In this document: positions 17,832 to 27,789 of the stretch, piece after piece
Layout of the letters: each line of letters opens with the position of its first letter
How positions within the stretch are numbered: position 1 is the first letter of the stretch
DNA from: Lentzea pudingi
GTDB lineage: Bacteria; Actinomycetota; Actinomycetes; Mycobacteriales; Pseudonocardiaceae
Reading direction: 5' to 3'
Length of the DNA stretch: 64,000 nt
NCBI RefSeq assembly: GCF_014646255.1
Contig: NZ_BMNC01000023.1
Coordinates: forward strand, 18,741-82,740
Notes under the pieces: model-generated
What the model saw: the letters and a program-made list of their open reading frames with translations, nothing else
The model's database searches: none
Told to the model about the DNA's origin: nothing
Position numbers and translations under genes: made by a program

Positions 17832-18557
17832 TCAGGACTCTCTGTCCTGCTGGAGCGGGTCCACCAGCCTGCCCTCGCCGTCGAGCCTTCCCTGCGCCAT
17901 CCGGGTTGCTCTCGCAGGTACCGGCGGCACGAGATCGGCTACGACGCGAAGCGCATTCAGCACGTCGTCGGGTCGCACGGTAGGCGTTACCTGCCGTACA
18001 ACCGTCATGAGTATCCCACACGGTCGTGACAAAGCGGTGGCATCGTGTCCGGCGTCGCTCGAACGTGGTTCGACCAGCGCCGACACGACGGCCGGCCGCA
18101 CGTCGAGCATCTTCGTGCCGTTCTTGGTGAGTCGCTCGACCTCGACGGACTCGGCCGCGAGCAGGACGCTCACCGCCTTCGCCAGCTCTTCGGGTTCCAC
18201 CCCGTCGAGCTCGATCCGCCACTCGCTCGCGTCGATGCGCTCGGTGAGATTGCCCCCTTGCGCCTGGACGATGTCGACGACGTCGATGCCGGGTGGCAAC
18301 GCCTCGTCGAGCGCGACCTTGAGCGCCACCGGGTCGACCTTCTCGACCACCGAGACCTCGACGTACTCGGCCTCGCTGGCCACGCCGGTCGGCGCGGCGC
18401 CGACCCACGACACCTTCGGGTGAGGGCTGAACCCCTGGGAGTAGGCCATGGGTACACCTGCCCTGCGCAGCGCGCGTTCGAACGTGCGAGCGATGTCGCG
18501 GTGCGATGTGAAACGCAACCTCCCCCGCTTGGTGTAGCGGAGGCGCAGTTTCTGCAC
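17832..18557 (-). CDS. TIGR03936 family radical-SAM-linked protein (DUF2344)
   Basis: 241 residues from GTG 18555-18557. The family mark VQKLRLRYTKRGRLRFTSHRD opens the protein, and GVPMAYSQGFSPHPKVSW follows. The family is nearly always next to TIGR03960, and together they are suspected to modify RNA (inference from the field). The conserved homolog N-terminus seems to begin 13 codons earlier at LSRNLPNNPSAAA, where the only candidate is a CTG (18594-18596) preceded by GGGAG; a rare CTG start is possible. A plus-strand protease gene separates it from TIGR03960. Confidence 0.88.
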   Translation of the reverse strand: MQKLRLRYTKRGRLRFTSHRDIARTFERALRRAGVPMAYSQGFSPHPKVSWVGAAPTGVASEAEYVEVSVVEKVDPVALKVALDEALPPGIDVVDIVQAQGGNLTERIDASEWRIELDGVEPEELAKAVSVLLAAESVEVERLTKNGTKMLDVRPAVVSALVEPRSSDAGHDATALSRPCGILMTVVRQVTPTVRPDDVLNALRVVADLVPPVPARATRMAQGRLDGEGRLVDPLQQDRES

Positions 18558-18762
18558 CGCCGCGGCGGAGGGGTTGTTGGGCAGGTTGCGGCTCAGCGGT
18601 GCTCCCGAGTGGTATTCCGACGGGTGAGCGGTCCCATCGGCGCAGGCTGTTCGTCCATGAGGACGGTACCGTGAACCTGATACAGAACGTTCAGCTTGTC
18701 TAGATCGTTGCGCGTGGCTACGGTCCGGCTGACTGGACGCCCTGCCGACCTGGAGGTCCCTG

Positions 18763-20193
<1,431 letters not shown>

Positions 20194-20197
20194 CCGA

Positions 20198-20250
20198 CCA
20201 CAAACGCAAGAGGGGCCCTTCCGCAGCGCGAAGGGGCCCCTCTTGTTGTG
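20198..20250. terminator. Bidirectional terminator between S8 protease and TIGR03960
   Basis: AAGAGGGGCCC at 20208-20218 pairs with the arm ending at 20244, with a single bulge. The outer CCACAA/TTGTGG blocks extend the stem. T-rich flanks occur on both sides (TTGTTGTGG on plus, GCGTTTGTGG on minus), so it can stop both converging transcripts. Confidence 0.85.
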
Positions 20251-20254
20251 GAAG

Positions 20255-22216
20255 CTACGGCGTGAGAGCCGGGTTCTTCACGGGCGAACCGACACCGACC
20301 GGGGAGATCGGCAGCAGCTTGCGGCCCGTCGGGCCGACCTCGATGTCCGTGCCCATCGCCGGGCAGACACCGCAGTCGAAGCACGGGGTCCAGCGGCAGT
20401 CGTCCTGCTCGCGCTCGTCGAGCGCGTCCTGCCAGTCGGCCCAGAGCCATTCCTTGTCGAGGCCCGAGTCGAGGTGGTCCCAGGGCAGGACCTCCAGCTC
20501 CTCGCGCTCGCGCATGGTGAACCAGGCGAGGTCGACGCCGAGCGGCTCCAACTGCTCGGCCGCCTTCGCGGTCCAGCGGTCGTAGGAGAAGTGCTCGCTC
20601 CAGCCGTCGAACCGGCCGCCGTCGCGCCACACGGCCTCGATGACCTTGCCGATGCGCCGGTCGCCCCGGCTGAGCAGACCTTCGATGAGGCTCGGCTTGC
20701 CGTCGTGGTAGCGCATGCCGATGTTGCGGCCGAGGCTGCGGTCGCTGTTCACGGCCTCGCGGAGCTTGCGCAGCCGGTCGTCGACCGTGTCCGGGTCGCA
20801 CTGCGGGGCCCACTGGAACGGCGTGTGCGGCTTGGGCACGAACCCGCCGATCGAGATGGTGCAGCGGACGTCGTTGCGGCCGCTCGCCTGCCGGCCCGCG
20901 CGGATGACGTTCTTCGCCATCTCCGCGATCTGCAGGACGTCCTCGTCCTCCTCGGTCGGGAGGCCGCACATGAAGTAGAGCTTCACCTGCCGCCAGCCGT
21001 TGGAGAACGCGGCCGACACCGTCCGGATGAGGTCCTCTTCGGACACCATCTTGTTGATGACGCGGCGCATCCGCTCGCTGCCGCCCTCGGGCGCGAAGGT
21101 CAGGCCCGAGCGCCTCCCGTTGCGGGACAGCTCGTTCGCGAGGTCGATGTTGAACGCGTCGACGCGCGTGCTCGGCAGGCTCAGGCCGGTGTTCGTGCCC
21201 TCGTAGCGGTCCGCGAGGCCCTTGGTGAGCTCGGCGATCTCGCTGTGGTCCGCGCTGGACAGGCTGAGCAGGCCGACCTCTTCGAAGCCGGTCGCCTCCA
21301 GTCCCTTCTGGACCATGGCGCCGATGCCCTCGATGGACCGCTCGCGCACCGGGCGGGTGATCATGCCCGCCTGGCAGAAGCGGCAGCCGCGCGTGCAGCC
21401 GCGGAAGATCTCGACGCTCATCCGCTCGTGGACGCTCTCGGCGAGCGGCACCAGCGGCTGCTTCGGGTACGGCCACGCGTCGAGGTCCATCGTCGTCCGC
21501 TTGAAGACGCGGTACGGGACCCGGTCGCGGTTCGGCACGACGCGCTGGATGCGGCCGTCCGGCAGGTACTCCACGTCGTAGAAGCGCGGGACGTACACGC
21601 CGCCGGTCTCGGCGAGCCTCGTCAGCACCTCGTCGCGGCCGCCGGGCGAGCCCTCGGCCTTCCAGTTCTTGACGATCTCGGTGATCTCGAGGACGGCCTC
21701 CTCACCGTCGCCGAGCACCGCCGCGTCCACGAAGTCAGCGATCGGCTCGGGGTTGAACGCCGCGTGCCCACCGGCGACCACGATCGGGTCGTCCACGGTG
21801 CGGTCCTCGGCGTGCAACGGGATGCCGGCCAGGTCCAGCGCGGTCAGCATGTTCGTGTAGCCCAGCTCCGTCGCGAAGCTGATGCCCATCAGGTCGAACG
21901 CCTTGAGCGGACGGTGCCCGTCGACCGTGAACTGCGGGACGTCGTGCTCGCGCATCAACGCCTCGAGGTCCGGCCACACGGCGTACGTGCGCTCGGCGAG
22001 CACGTCCGGCAGCTCGTTGAGGATCTCGTAGAGGATCATGACGCCCTGGTTGGGCAGGCCGACCTCGTACGCGTCGGGGTACATCAAAGCCCAGCGCACG
22101 GACGCCGCGTCCCAGTCCTTGACGGTCGCGTTGAGCTCCCCGCCGACGTACTGCACCGGCTTGGAGATCCGCGGCAGCAGAGGCTCCAACCTGGGGAAAA
22201 CAGACTCAGCACTCAC
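20255..22216 (-). CDS. TIGR03960 family B12-binding radical SAM protein
   Basis: 653 residues. A cobalamin-binding-like N-terminal domain (about 40-230) is followed by the radical SAM core with the 4Fe-4S motif CTRGCRFC (about 272-279), then a long C-terminal region ending with CFDCGVCPAMG, a possible second metal site. The reaction is unproven; the family is suspected to modify RNA with TIGR03936. GTG 22214-22216 (VSAESVFPRLEPLLPRI) is chosen as the usual N-terminus. Confidence 0.93.
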   Translation of the reverse strand: MSAESVFPRLEPLLPRISKPVQYVGGELNATVKDWDAASVRWALMYPDAYEVGLPNQGVMILYEILNELPDVLAERTYAVWPDLEALMREHDVPQFTVDGHRPLKAFDLMGISFATELGYTNMLTALDLAGIPLHAEDRTVDDPIVVAGGHAAFNPEPIADFVDAAVLGDGEEAVLEITEIVKNWKAEGSPGGRDEVLTRLAETGGVYVPRFYDVEYLPDGRIQRVVPNRDRVPYRVFKRTTMDLDAWPYPKQPLVPLAESVHERMSVEIFRGCTRGCRFCQAGMITRPVRERSIEGIGAMVQKGLEATGFEEVGLLSLSSADHSEIAELTKGLADRYEGTNTGLSLPSTRVDAFNIDLANELSRNGRRSGLTFAPEGGSERMRRVINKMVSEEDLIRTVSAAFSNGWRQVKLYFMCGLPTEEDEDVLQIAEMAKNVIRAGRQASGRNDVRCTISIGGFVPKPHTPFQWAPQCDPDTVDDRLRKLREAVNSDRSLGRNIGMRYHDGKPSLIEGLLSRGDRRIGKVIEAVWRDGGRFDGWSEHFSYDRWTAKAAEQLEPLGVDLAWFTMREREELEVLPWDHLDSGLDKEWLWADWQDALDEREQDDCRWTPCFDCGVCPAMGTDIEVGPTGRKLLPISPVGVGSPVKNPALTP

Positions 22217-22229
22217 ACGACCAGAGTAC

Positions 22230-22249
22230 GGCCCCCGCAGGCGGGGGCC
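22230..22249. terminator. GC-rich hairpin after the ABC exporter operon
   Basis: GGCCCCCGC-AG-GCGGGGGCC, a perfect 9-bp stem in the 43-bp gap between the exporter operon and TIGR03960. There is no T run, so it may only weaken read-through or act with Rho. Confidence 0.5.
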
Positions 22250-22259
22250 GAATCGCGCC

Positions 22260-23102
22260 TCAGTCCAGCAACAACTTGCCCAACCGCCGCGCCGCGACCA
22301 CCGTTCCGACGGCCGCGAGCACCGCGAAGTACGCGACGTGACCGAGCATGCCCCAGCCGACAACGCCCAGCGTGAGGCCCCGCATGAGCTCGATGGCGTG
22401 GTAGAGCGGCGTCCACGTCACCACGGCCTGCAGCCAGCCCGGGTAAACCGACAGCGGGTAGAACGTCGTCGAGAACAGGAACAGCGGCAGCACCGCGAGC
22501 TGCACGAGGTCGAAGTCCTGCCACGACCTCATGAACGTCGTCGCCGCCATGCCCACCGCCGCGAACGCGAACGCCACCAGCAGCGCCGCCGGCAACGCGA
22601 GCAACGCCCAGGGCGAGAAGATCAGCCCCATCCCGAGCATCACGCCGAGGAACCCCGCCGAGTACAGCCCGCCCCGCAGCAGCGCCCACGAGATCTCGCC
22701 GATCGCGATGTCCATCGGCCCCATCGGCGTCGAGAGCATCGCGTCGTACAGCTTCACGTACTTGAACTTGAAGAACACGTTGAACGTCGCGTCGTACACA
22801 GCCCCGTTCATCGCGCTCGCGGCCAGCAACGCGGGCGCCACGAACGCCGCGTACGAGATCGGCCGCCCGTCCGGCCCGGCCACCGCGTTCACCATCTGCC
22901 CGAACCCGAGCCCGAGCGACCACAGGAACAGCATCGGCTCGAACGCCCCGCCGACCAGCACGAACCACGCGCGCCGGTTCACGACGGCAGACCGTTCGAC
23001 GAGCATGCTCGCCCGCCTGCCGTAAAGCCCCGGCGGAATCACCCGCCACAGCAGCCCCACGCTCGCGGGCCTGGCCTTCTCTCGTTCCAGGGTCTGCGTC
23101 AT
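22260..23102 (-). CDS. ABC-2 type exporter permease
   Basis: 280 residues with six membrane helices of the ABC-2 (DrrB-like) fold, e.g. AFVAPALLAASAMNGAVYD, then LAVLPLFLFSTTFYPLSVYPGWLQ and the closing TPLYHAIELMRGLTLG. ATG 23100-23102 overlaps the preceding stop as ATGA, so the three genes are translationally coupled. It forms a heteromeric channel with the next permease and the ATPase. Confidence 0.92.
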   Translation of the reverse strand: MTQTLEREKARPASVGLLWRVIPPGLYGRRASMLVERSAVVNRRAWFVLVGGAFEPMLFLWSLGLGFGQMVNAVAGPDGRPISYAAFVAPALLAASAMNGAVYDATFNVFFKFKYVKLYDAMLSTPMGPMDIAIGEISWALLRGGLYSAGFLGVMLGMGLIFSPWALLALPAALLVAFAFAAVGMAATTFMRSWQDFDLVQLAVLPLFLFSTTFYPLSVYPGWLQAVVTWTPLYHAIELMRGLTLGVVGWGMLGHVAYFAVLAAVGTVVAARRLGKLLLD

Positions 23103-23872
23103 ACGGCCAGCCTCCGGTGGAAGAACTTCACGCCGAGCGCGATCCCGACACCGACCAACGCGCCGAGGTACACGACGTGGCCCAACGCGGGTAAGAGGTC
23201 CAACGTGCCGAACGTCGCGCCTCGCGCGAGCTCGATGCCGTGCCACGCCGGAGTGAGCCACACCAGCGGCACCAGCCAGTCAGGCAGCTGGCTGACGGGG
23301 AAGAACGCGCCGGTGAACAGCGTCATCGGCATCAGCACGAACCGGAAGATGTTGTTGAACGCGTCCGGCTTGTCCAAGGTCGCGCTGTACGCCACCAACG
23401 GCGCGCTGAACGCGAGCCCCGCCAGCGTCGCGACAGGAATGGCCAGCAGGATCCCAGGCCCCGCAGCAGCCCCCAACGCGGCCGCGACCCCCACGAACAC
23501 CACCGACCGCAACAACAACTGCGAGCCGATCCACATCGTCTGCGAGTAGAGCACCTGCGCCGGCGTGATCGGCGTGGCCACCATCGCGACGAACGACTTC
23601 TGCCACATGAACTGCGACATGACCGGGAACGTCGACTCGAACGTGGCCCCCTGCACCGCCGTGACCACGACGAGCGCGGGCGCGAGGTACTGCAGGTACG
23701 GCACACCACCGATCAACGCCGTCGACTGCACCTGCGACCCGAACCCGAGACCGAGCGCCAGCAGGAACAACACCGGCGTGAGAAAGCTCGACACCGCGGT
23801 GGCACGCCAGTTGCGCCGGTACCACGTCCAGGTCTTCTCGAACCCGAACCACGAAGCCCTCAACGTCTCCAT
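23099..23872 (-). CDS. ABC-2 type exporter permease
   Basis: 257 residues, a paralog of the downstream permease with the same helix pattern: QYLAPALVVVTAVQGATFESTF, then FVLMPMTLFTGAFFPVSQLPDWL and TPAWHGIELARGATFG. The ATG overlaps the ATPase stop by one base (TGATG). This two-permease, one-ATPase design is typical of antibiotic or lipid exporters. Confidence 0.92.
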   Translation of the reverse strand: METLRASWFGFEKTWTWYRRNWRATAVSSFLTPVLFLLALGLGFGSQVQSTALIGGVPYLQYLAPALVVVTAVQGATFESTFPVMSQFMWQKSFVAMVATPITPAQVLYSQTMWIGSQLLLRSVVFVGVAAALGAAAGPGILLAIPVATLAGLAFSAPLVAYSATLDKPDAFNNIFRFVLMPMTLFTGAFFPVSQLPDWLVPLVWLTPAWHGIELARGATFGTLDLLPALGHVVYLGALVGVGIALGVKFFHRRLAV

Positions 23873-24786
23873 CAGTCCACCAACGTCCGGCCGGTGAGCC
23901 GCAGGAACACGTCCTCCAGCGAACTGCGCCGCACCAGGCTCTGCACCGGCTGCACCCCGTGCTCGTGGACTCTTTGGAGAGTCGCCTCCCCGTCCTTGGT
24001 GTAGAGCAACAGCCGATCCGGCAACACCTCGACCCGCTCCGCGAAGCGCTCCAGGTCCGGTTTCTCCGCACCAGGCTGGAACCGCAACTCCAGCACTTCC
24101 CTGGTCGAGTACCGGTTGATCAGCTCACTGGGCGACCCCTCGGCAGCGATCCGCCCACCGTCCATCACCACGAGCCGATCGCACAACTGCTCGGCCTCGT
24201 CCATGTAATGCGTGGTGATGATGAGCGTGACACCGTCCTGCTTCAGCCGGAACAGCCTGTCCCACAACAGATGCCGAGCTTGCGGGTCCAACCCGGTGGT
24301 CGGTTCGTCGAGCAACAGCAACTCGGGATCGTTCACAAGCGACCGCGCGATGGTCAGCCGCCGCTTCATCCCACCGCTCAACGGCTCGACCTCGTGGTCC
24401 CCCCGATCCGACAGCTGCGCGAACTCGAGCAACTCCACGGCCTTCTCCCGGCACTTCTGCCGCGACATCCCGAAGTACCGCCCGTAGATCTGCAGGTTCT
24501 GCCGAACCGTCAACTCGGTGTCGAGGTTGTCCAACTGCGGCACCACCCCGAGCCGAGCCCGGATCTTGGGCCCTTCGGTCCCGGGATCCATCCCGAGCAC
24601 CTTCAACTCCCCACCGGTCCGCCCGGACACACACGAGATCATCCGCATGGTCGACGACTTCCCGGCCCCGTTGGGCCCGAGAAACCCGAACGCCTCCCCC
24701 CGCCGCACCTCGACGTCGATGCCCCGCACGGCCTCGAACGACCCGAAGTGCTTGGTCAAAGCCTTGGCCTCAACAAGGTTGTCCAC
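23872..24786 (-). CDS. ABC exporter ATP-binding protein (DrrA-like)
   Basis: 304 residues. Walker A GPNGAGKS is at 37-44, the signature LSGGMKRR and Walker B LLLLDEPTTGLDPQ follow, then the H-loop TTHYMDEAEQ typical of DrrA/CcmA-type exporters. The C-terminal 80 residues form a DUF4162-like domain. It powers the two permeases. GTG 24784-24786 is chosen as the usual start (VDNLVEAKALTKHFG). First gene of the operon; the 56-bp gap to the divergent GNAT gene holds both promoters. Substrate unknown. Confidence 0.93.
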   Translation of the reverse strand: MDNLVEAKALTKHFGSFEAVRGIDVEVRRGEAFGFLGPNGAGKSSTMRMISCVSGRTGGELKVLGMDPGTEGPKIRARLGVVPQLDNLDTELTVRQNLQIYGRYFGMSRQKCREKAVELLEFAQLSDRGDHEVEPLSGGMKRRLTIARSLVNDPELLLLDEPTTGLDPQARHLLWDRLFRLKQDGVTLIITTHYMDEAEQLCDRLVVMDGGRIAAEGSPSELINRYSTREVLELRFQPGAEKPDLERFAERVEVLPDRLLLYTKDGEATLQRVHEHGVQPVQSLVRRSSLEDVFLRLTGRTLVD

Positions 24787-24842
24787 AAGACCCGACGTTA
24801 ACGAACAGGTCTGACAATTCTCGACGCAATTACGATCCCCCC

Positions 24843-25427
24843 ATGCCCGAACTCCGCTGGCCAACGGAAGCCGACGACACCCTCCGAGCCGAGATCCACA
24901 CAGTCGTCCACGACGTGGTGGCAGCAGGCGGCGCAGTCGGCTACCACGAGCCTCCGACCTACGCCCGCATCTCAACCTGGCTGGACACGGTCCTCAAACA
25001 GGTCCGAGACGGCGACGCGGCCTTCTGCACCGCAGTGGTCGACGGCGCGGTGCGCGCGGTGGGCCTGTGGCGACGCGGTCCGACCGCCGTCTTCCAGCAC
25101 CGGGCCGAGGTCCAGCAGATCATGGCCCACCCGTCGGCACGCGGCCTGGGGTTGGGCAAACGGGTGATGGAGGGCTTGGTGGCCAACGCCCAGGAGCAGG
25201 GCATCGAAATCCTGATGCTGGGCGTACGAGGCAACAACCACGGCGCCATCGAACTGTACGAGGGCCTGGGCTTCAGGGAATGCGGCCGCATGCCGAACGC
25301 GATCGCCGTGGGGACCGAGCGGTGGGACGACGTGTGGATGTACCTGCCGCTGGGCTACCCGGAGGGGACGACGCTGAACGGCGCGGCGGCGGGGGGATTG
25401 GGCAGCAGCCCACGCAGGAACGCCTGA
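24843..25427 (+). CDS. GNAT-family N-acetyltransferase
   Basis: 194 residues. The acetyl-CoA loop is in VQQIMAHPSARGLGLGKRVM (Q/RxxGxG/A pattern), followed by NNHGAIELYEGLGFRECGR, which closes the fold. It moves an acetyl group to an amine of unknown identity. The C-terminal 20 residues are Gly/Ala-rich and may be disordered. It is divergent from the exporter ATPase and ends 6 bp before the large palindromic element. Confidence 0.9.
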   Translation: MPELRWPTEADDTLRAEIHTVVHDVVAAGGAVGYHEPPTYARISTWLDTVLKQVRDGDAAFCTAVVDGAVRAVGLWRRGPTAVFQHRAEVQQIMAHPSARGLGLGKRVMEGLVANAQEQGIEILMLGVRGNNHGAIELYEGLGFRECGRMPNAIAVGTERWDDVWMYLPLGYPEGTTLNGAAAGGLGSSPRRNA

Positions 25428-25432
25428 CAACC

Positions 25433-25703
25433 GCGAAGCCGGAGGCGAGCCGTCCTTCAGCCAGCGATGCCGCAGGCGAGCCGTCTTTACCAAACACACT
25501 GGGTGGGGTGGCTTCGTCACGAGTCGTGCCATAGCTCCTGCTGCATGCAAGGAGGGGTGTCAACTCGACACGCTTTTCGTCGAGTTGACACCCCTCCTTG
25601 CATGTGGCCCGCTCTTGGCTCGACTCGTGACGAAGCCACCCCACCGACGCAACCAAACCAAGCAACAGGCAGCCGCCGAAAGCAACAGGCGTGCCATCTA
25701 CCT
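25433..25703 (+). repeat. Dispersed two-stem giant palindromic element, copy A
   Basis: Order of parts: two direct copies of GCGANGCCGNAGGCGAGCC (25433 and 25464); outer left arm 25502-25526; linker 25527-25543; inner left arm 25544-25569; loop 25570-25578 with TTTT; inner right arm 25579-25604; linker 25605-25620; outer right arm 25621-25645; tail ending in a 25-nt block (25679-25703). Both stems are perfect (25 and 26 bp). The same architecture recurs at 63674-63932 with matched changes in both arms. It starts 6 bp after the GNAT stop. It may be a mobile intergenic repeat, a structured RNA or a very strong transcript end; the sequence alone does not decide. Confidence 0.85.
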
Positions 25704-25744
25704 GCGTGGGGCGTGGACCCCGGCTTTGGATCAGATTGGCGGGG

Positions 25745-25763
25745 CCTGGGGCGGAGCCCCAGG
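25745..25763. repeat. GC-rich 8-bp palindrome before ndk
   Basis: CCTGGGGC-GGA-GCCCCAGG, perfect, 20 bp beyond the ndk stop. It may act as the ndk transcript end on the minus strand, but no T run follows. Similar in kind to the palindrome at 13573-13593. Confidence 0.45.
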
Positions 25764-25782
25764 AATCAGCCAAGCAGCTCAA

Positions 25783-26193
25783 TCAGAGGTTCGGAAACCA
25801 AATCTTGATCTCCCGCTCAGCCGACTCGACCGAGTCCGACCCGTGCACCAGGTTGTACTGGACCTCAGTACCAAAATCCCCACGAATCGTGCCAGGGGTG
25901 GCCTTCTCGACGGGGTCGGTCCCACCGGCGAGCTGACGGAAGGCCGGGATCGCGCGAACGCCCTCGACCACGATCGCGACCAACGGACCACCGGTGATGA
26001 AGTCGACCAGGTCACCGTAGAACGACTTGCCGTCGTGCTCCGCGTAGTGCTGCTCGGCGGTGGCGCGGTCGGCGGTGCGCAGCTCGAGGGCAGCGAGCTT
26101 GAGGCCCTTGCGCTCGATCCGGGCGATCACCTCGCCAACGAGACCACGGGCAACGCCATCGGGCTTAACGAGAACCAGGGTGCGCTCGGACAC
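25783..26193 (-). CDS. ndk: Nucleoside diphosphate kinase
   Basis: 136 residues. It moves the gamma phosphate between nucleoside triphosphates and diphosphates through a phospho-histidine, H117 in NLVHGSDS. The start TLVLVKPDGVARGLVGEV and the overall length are typical. GTG 26191-26193. In relatives ndk directly follows folC-DUF4233; here 13.5 kb of accessory genes intervene, so it must have its own promoter. Confidence 0.97.
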   Translation of the reverse strand: MSERTLVLVKPDGVARGLVGEVIARIERKGLKLAALELRTADRATAEQHYAEHDGKSFYGDLVDFITGGPLVAIVVEGVRAIPAFRQLAGGTDPVEKATPGTIRGDFGTEVQYNLVHGSDSVESAEREIKIWFPNL

Positions 26194-26306
26194 GACGGTG
26201 TGACTCCTCGAAAACAGGTACGGGATGTGCCGACAAGGGTAACCGCGCGCATGCGGCGCACTTCGGGAGGGCTGTGACCGGGGCTACTCCCCCTCACGCC
26301 AGCCCT

Positions 26307-27749
26307 CTAGTGCACCAGCACGGGCTGAGCGTCCCGGTCGACGGAAACCTGCCGCAACACGAACACCGCCAGCCCCAGAGCCACCGCCACCAACCCGGCC
26401 GAAATCCAGAACGCCAGGTGGAACCCGGACGTCAAAGCCTCCAACCGCCCAACCCCGGAGGCCAGCAACGACGACGTGTAACTCGTAGAGGTAGTGGCCA
26501 GCACAGCCAGCCCCAACGCCCCACCCACCTGAGCAGTCGTGTTCACCAGCCCAGAAGCCAGCCCGGCTTCGTCGTGCGAAGCACCGGACATCGCCAAGGT
26601 CATCAACGCGGGAAACGACAACCCGAGCCCAACACCCAACGGCGCCACCGCAGGCAGGATGTGCGCGACATAGGACCCGTCCACCGGCACCTGCGTGAAC
26701 ACCACCATGCCAACAAGCATGAACACCAACCCGACGATCAACATGTTCCGCTCACCGAACCGGGCGTTCAACCGAGCCGACAACGACACCGAGAACACCG
26801 CGATAGCACCGGCAACGGGCATGAACGCCAGCCCGATCTGCAGCGGCGTGTACTGCAGAACCAACTGCATGTACAGCGTCCCGAGGAAGAACAGCCCGAA
26901 CATGCCGGCGACCATGGAGATCTGCACCAGGTTCGCGCCAGTCACGTTGCGAGAGCGAAACACCCGCAACGGCAGCAACGGCTTGGCAGCAGTCCTCTGC
27001 CGCACCACAAATCCCACCAACAACGCCACCGCCACGGCACCAAGCCCCAGCGTGTGCGCAGAGCCAAACCCGTAGTGCTCAGCCTTGACGATCGTGTACA
27101 CCCCGAGCATCACCGCGGCCACGATCAGCAGCGCCCCAAGAACATCCGCCCCCTCACGCAGCCCAAGACCAATGGAGTCAGGCACCAAACGCACAGCGGC
27201 AACGGCGGCCACGATCCCGATCGGGATGTTCACGAAGAAGATCCAGTGCCACGACATCGCATCCGTCAGCACACCACCGAGCAACAACCCCAAAGACGCA
27301 CCAGCAGCAGCGACGAAGCTGAAGATGCCGATGGCGCGCCTCTGCTCGTCCTTCTCCGGGAACATGGTCACGACCATGCCCAGCGTCACGGACGTGGCCA
27401 GCGCACCGCCCGCGCCCTGCACGAAACGCGACACGATCAGCATCTCGGCGCTCAGCGACAGCCCGCACAGCAGCGACGCCACCGTGAAGACGCCGAGGCC
27501 GATCAGGAACACCTTCTTGTGCCCGATCAAGTCGCCGAGACGGCCCGCGAGCAGGAGCAGACCGCCGTAGGCGATCAGGTACGCGTTCACGACCCAGGCG
27601 AGTCCCGCCTGGCCGAACTCGAGGTCCTCCGCGATCGCGGGCAGCGCGACGTTCACGATCGTCTGGTCCAGCACGATCATCAACATCCCTGCGCACAGCA
27701 CGATCAGCGCCAGCCAGCGCGCGTCGGTCTTCGATCCCCCTGAAGTCAT
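26307..27749 (-). CDS. MFS drug efflux transporter, DHA2 (EmrB/QacA) family
   Basis: 480 residues with 14 predicted helices. Motifs: LDQTIVNVALPAIAEDL in helix 1, GRLGDLIGHKKVFLIG between helices 2 and 3, and motif C-like GAGASLGLLLGGVLTD in helix 5 marking an antiporter that exports. It lies 40 bp after marR in one operon, and an inverted repeat sits in that gap, which suggests MarR control. Substrate unknown; a hydrophobic drug or own metabolite is likely. Confidence 0.93.
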   Translation of the reverse strand: MTSGGSKTDARWLALIVLCAGMLMIVLDQTIVNVALPAIAEDLEFGQAGLAWVVNAYLIAYGGLLLLAGRLGDLIGHKKVFLIGLGVFTVASLLCGLSLSAEMLIVSRFVQGAGGALATSVTLGMVVTMFPEKDEQRRAIGIFSFVAAAGASLGLLLGGVLTDAMSWHWIFFVNIPIGIVAAVAAVRLVPDSIGLGLREGADVLGALLIVAAVMLGVYTIVKAEHYGFGSAHTLGLGAVAVALLVGFVVRQRTAAKPLLPLRVFRSRNVTGANLVQISMVAGMFGLFFLGTLYMQLVLQYTPLQIGLAFMPVAGAIAVFSVSLSARLNARFGERNMLIVGLVFMLVGMVVFTQVPVDGSYVAHILPAVAPLGVGLGLSFPALMTLAMSGASHDEAGLASGLVNTTAQVGGALGLAVLATTSTSYTSSLLASGVGRLEALTSGFHLAFWISAGLVAVALGLAVFVLRQVSVDRDAQPVLVH

Positions 27750-27765
27750 AAGAGGAACCGTAACA

Positions 27766-27787
27766 GATAGTTTTGTACGGGACTATC
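27766..27787 (-). promoter_or_regulatory. Putative MarR operator between marR and the MFS gene
   Basis: GATAGT (27766-27771) and ACTATC (27782-27787) form an inverted repeat with a 10-nt spacer. Read on the minus strand the site contains GATAGTCCCG and ACAAAACTAT; both blocks recur upstream of marR at 28300-28326, which supports one regulator for both places. Confidence 0.55.
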
Positions 27788-27789
27788 TT

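Noticed and set aside
15345..18029. Long plus-strand frame of about 894 codons
   Set aside because: Antisense to rne. Open frames on the opposite strand are common in very GC-rich genes; composition is not protein-like.
25502..25645. Simple Rho-independent terminator
   Set aside because: The stems are far longer than a terminator needs, the T run is in the loop rather than after the stem, and the linkers and flanks are conserved in a second copy.
25428..25782. Protein-coding gene in the GNAT-ndk gap
   Set aside because: Short frames here cross the palindromic arms; no ribosome site or family resemblance.
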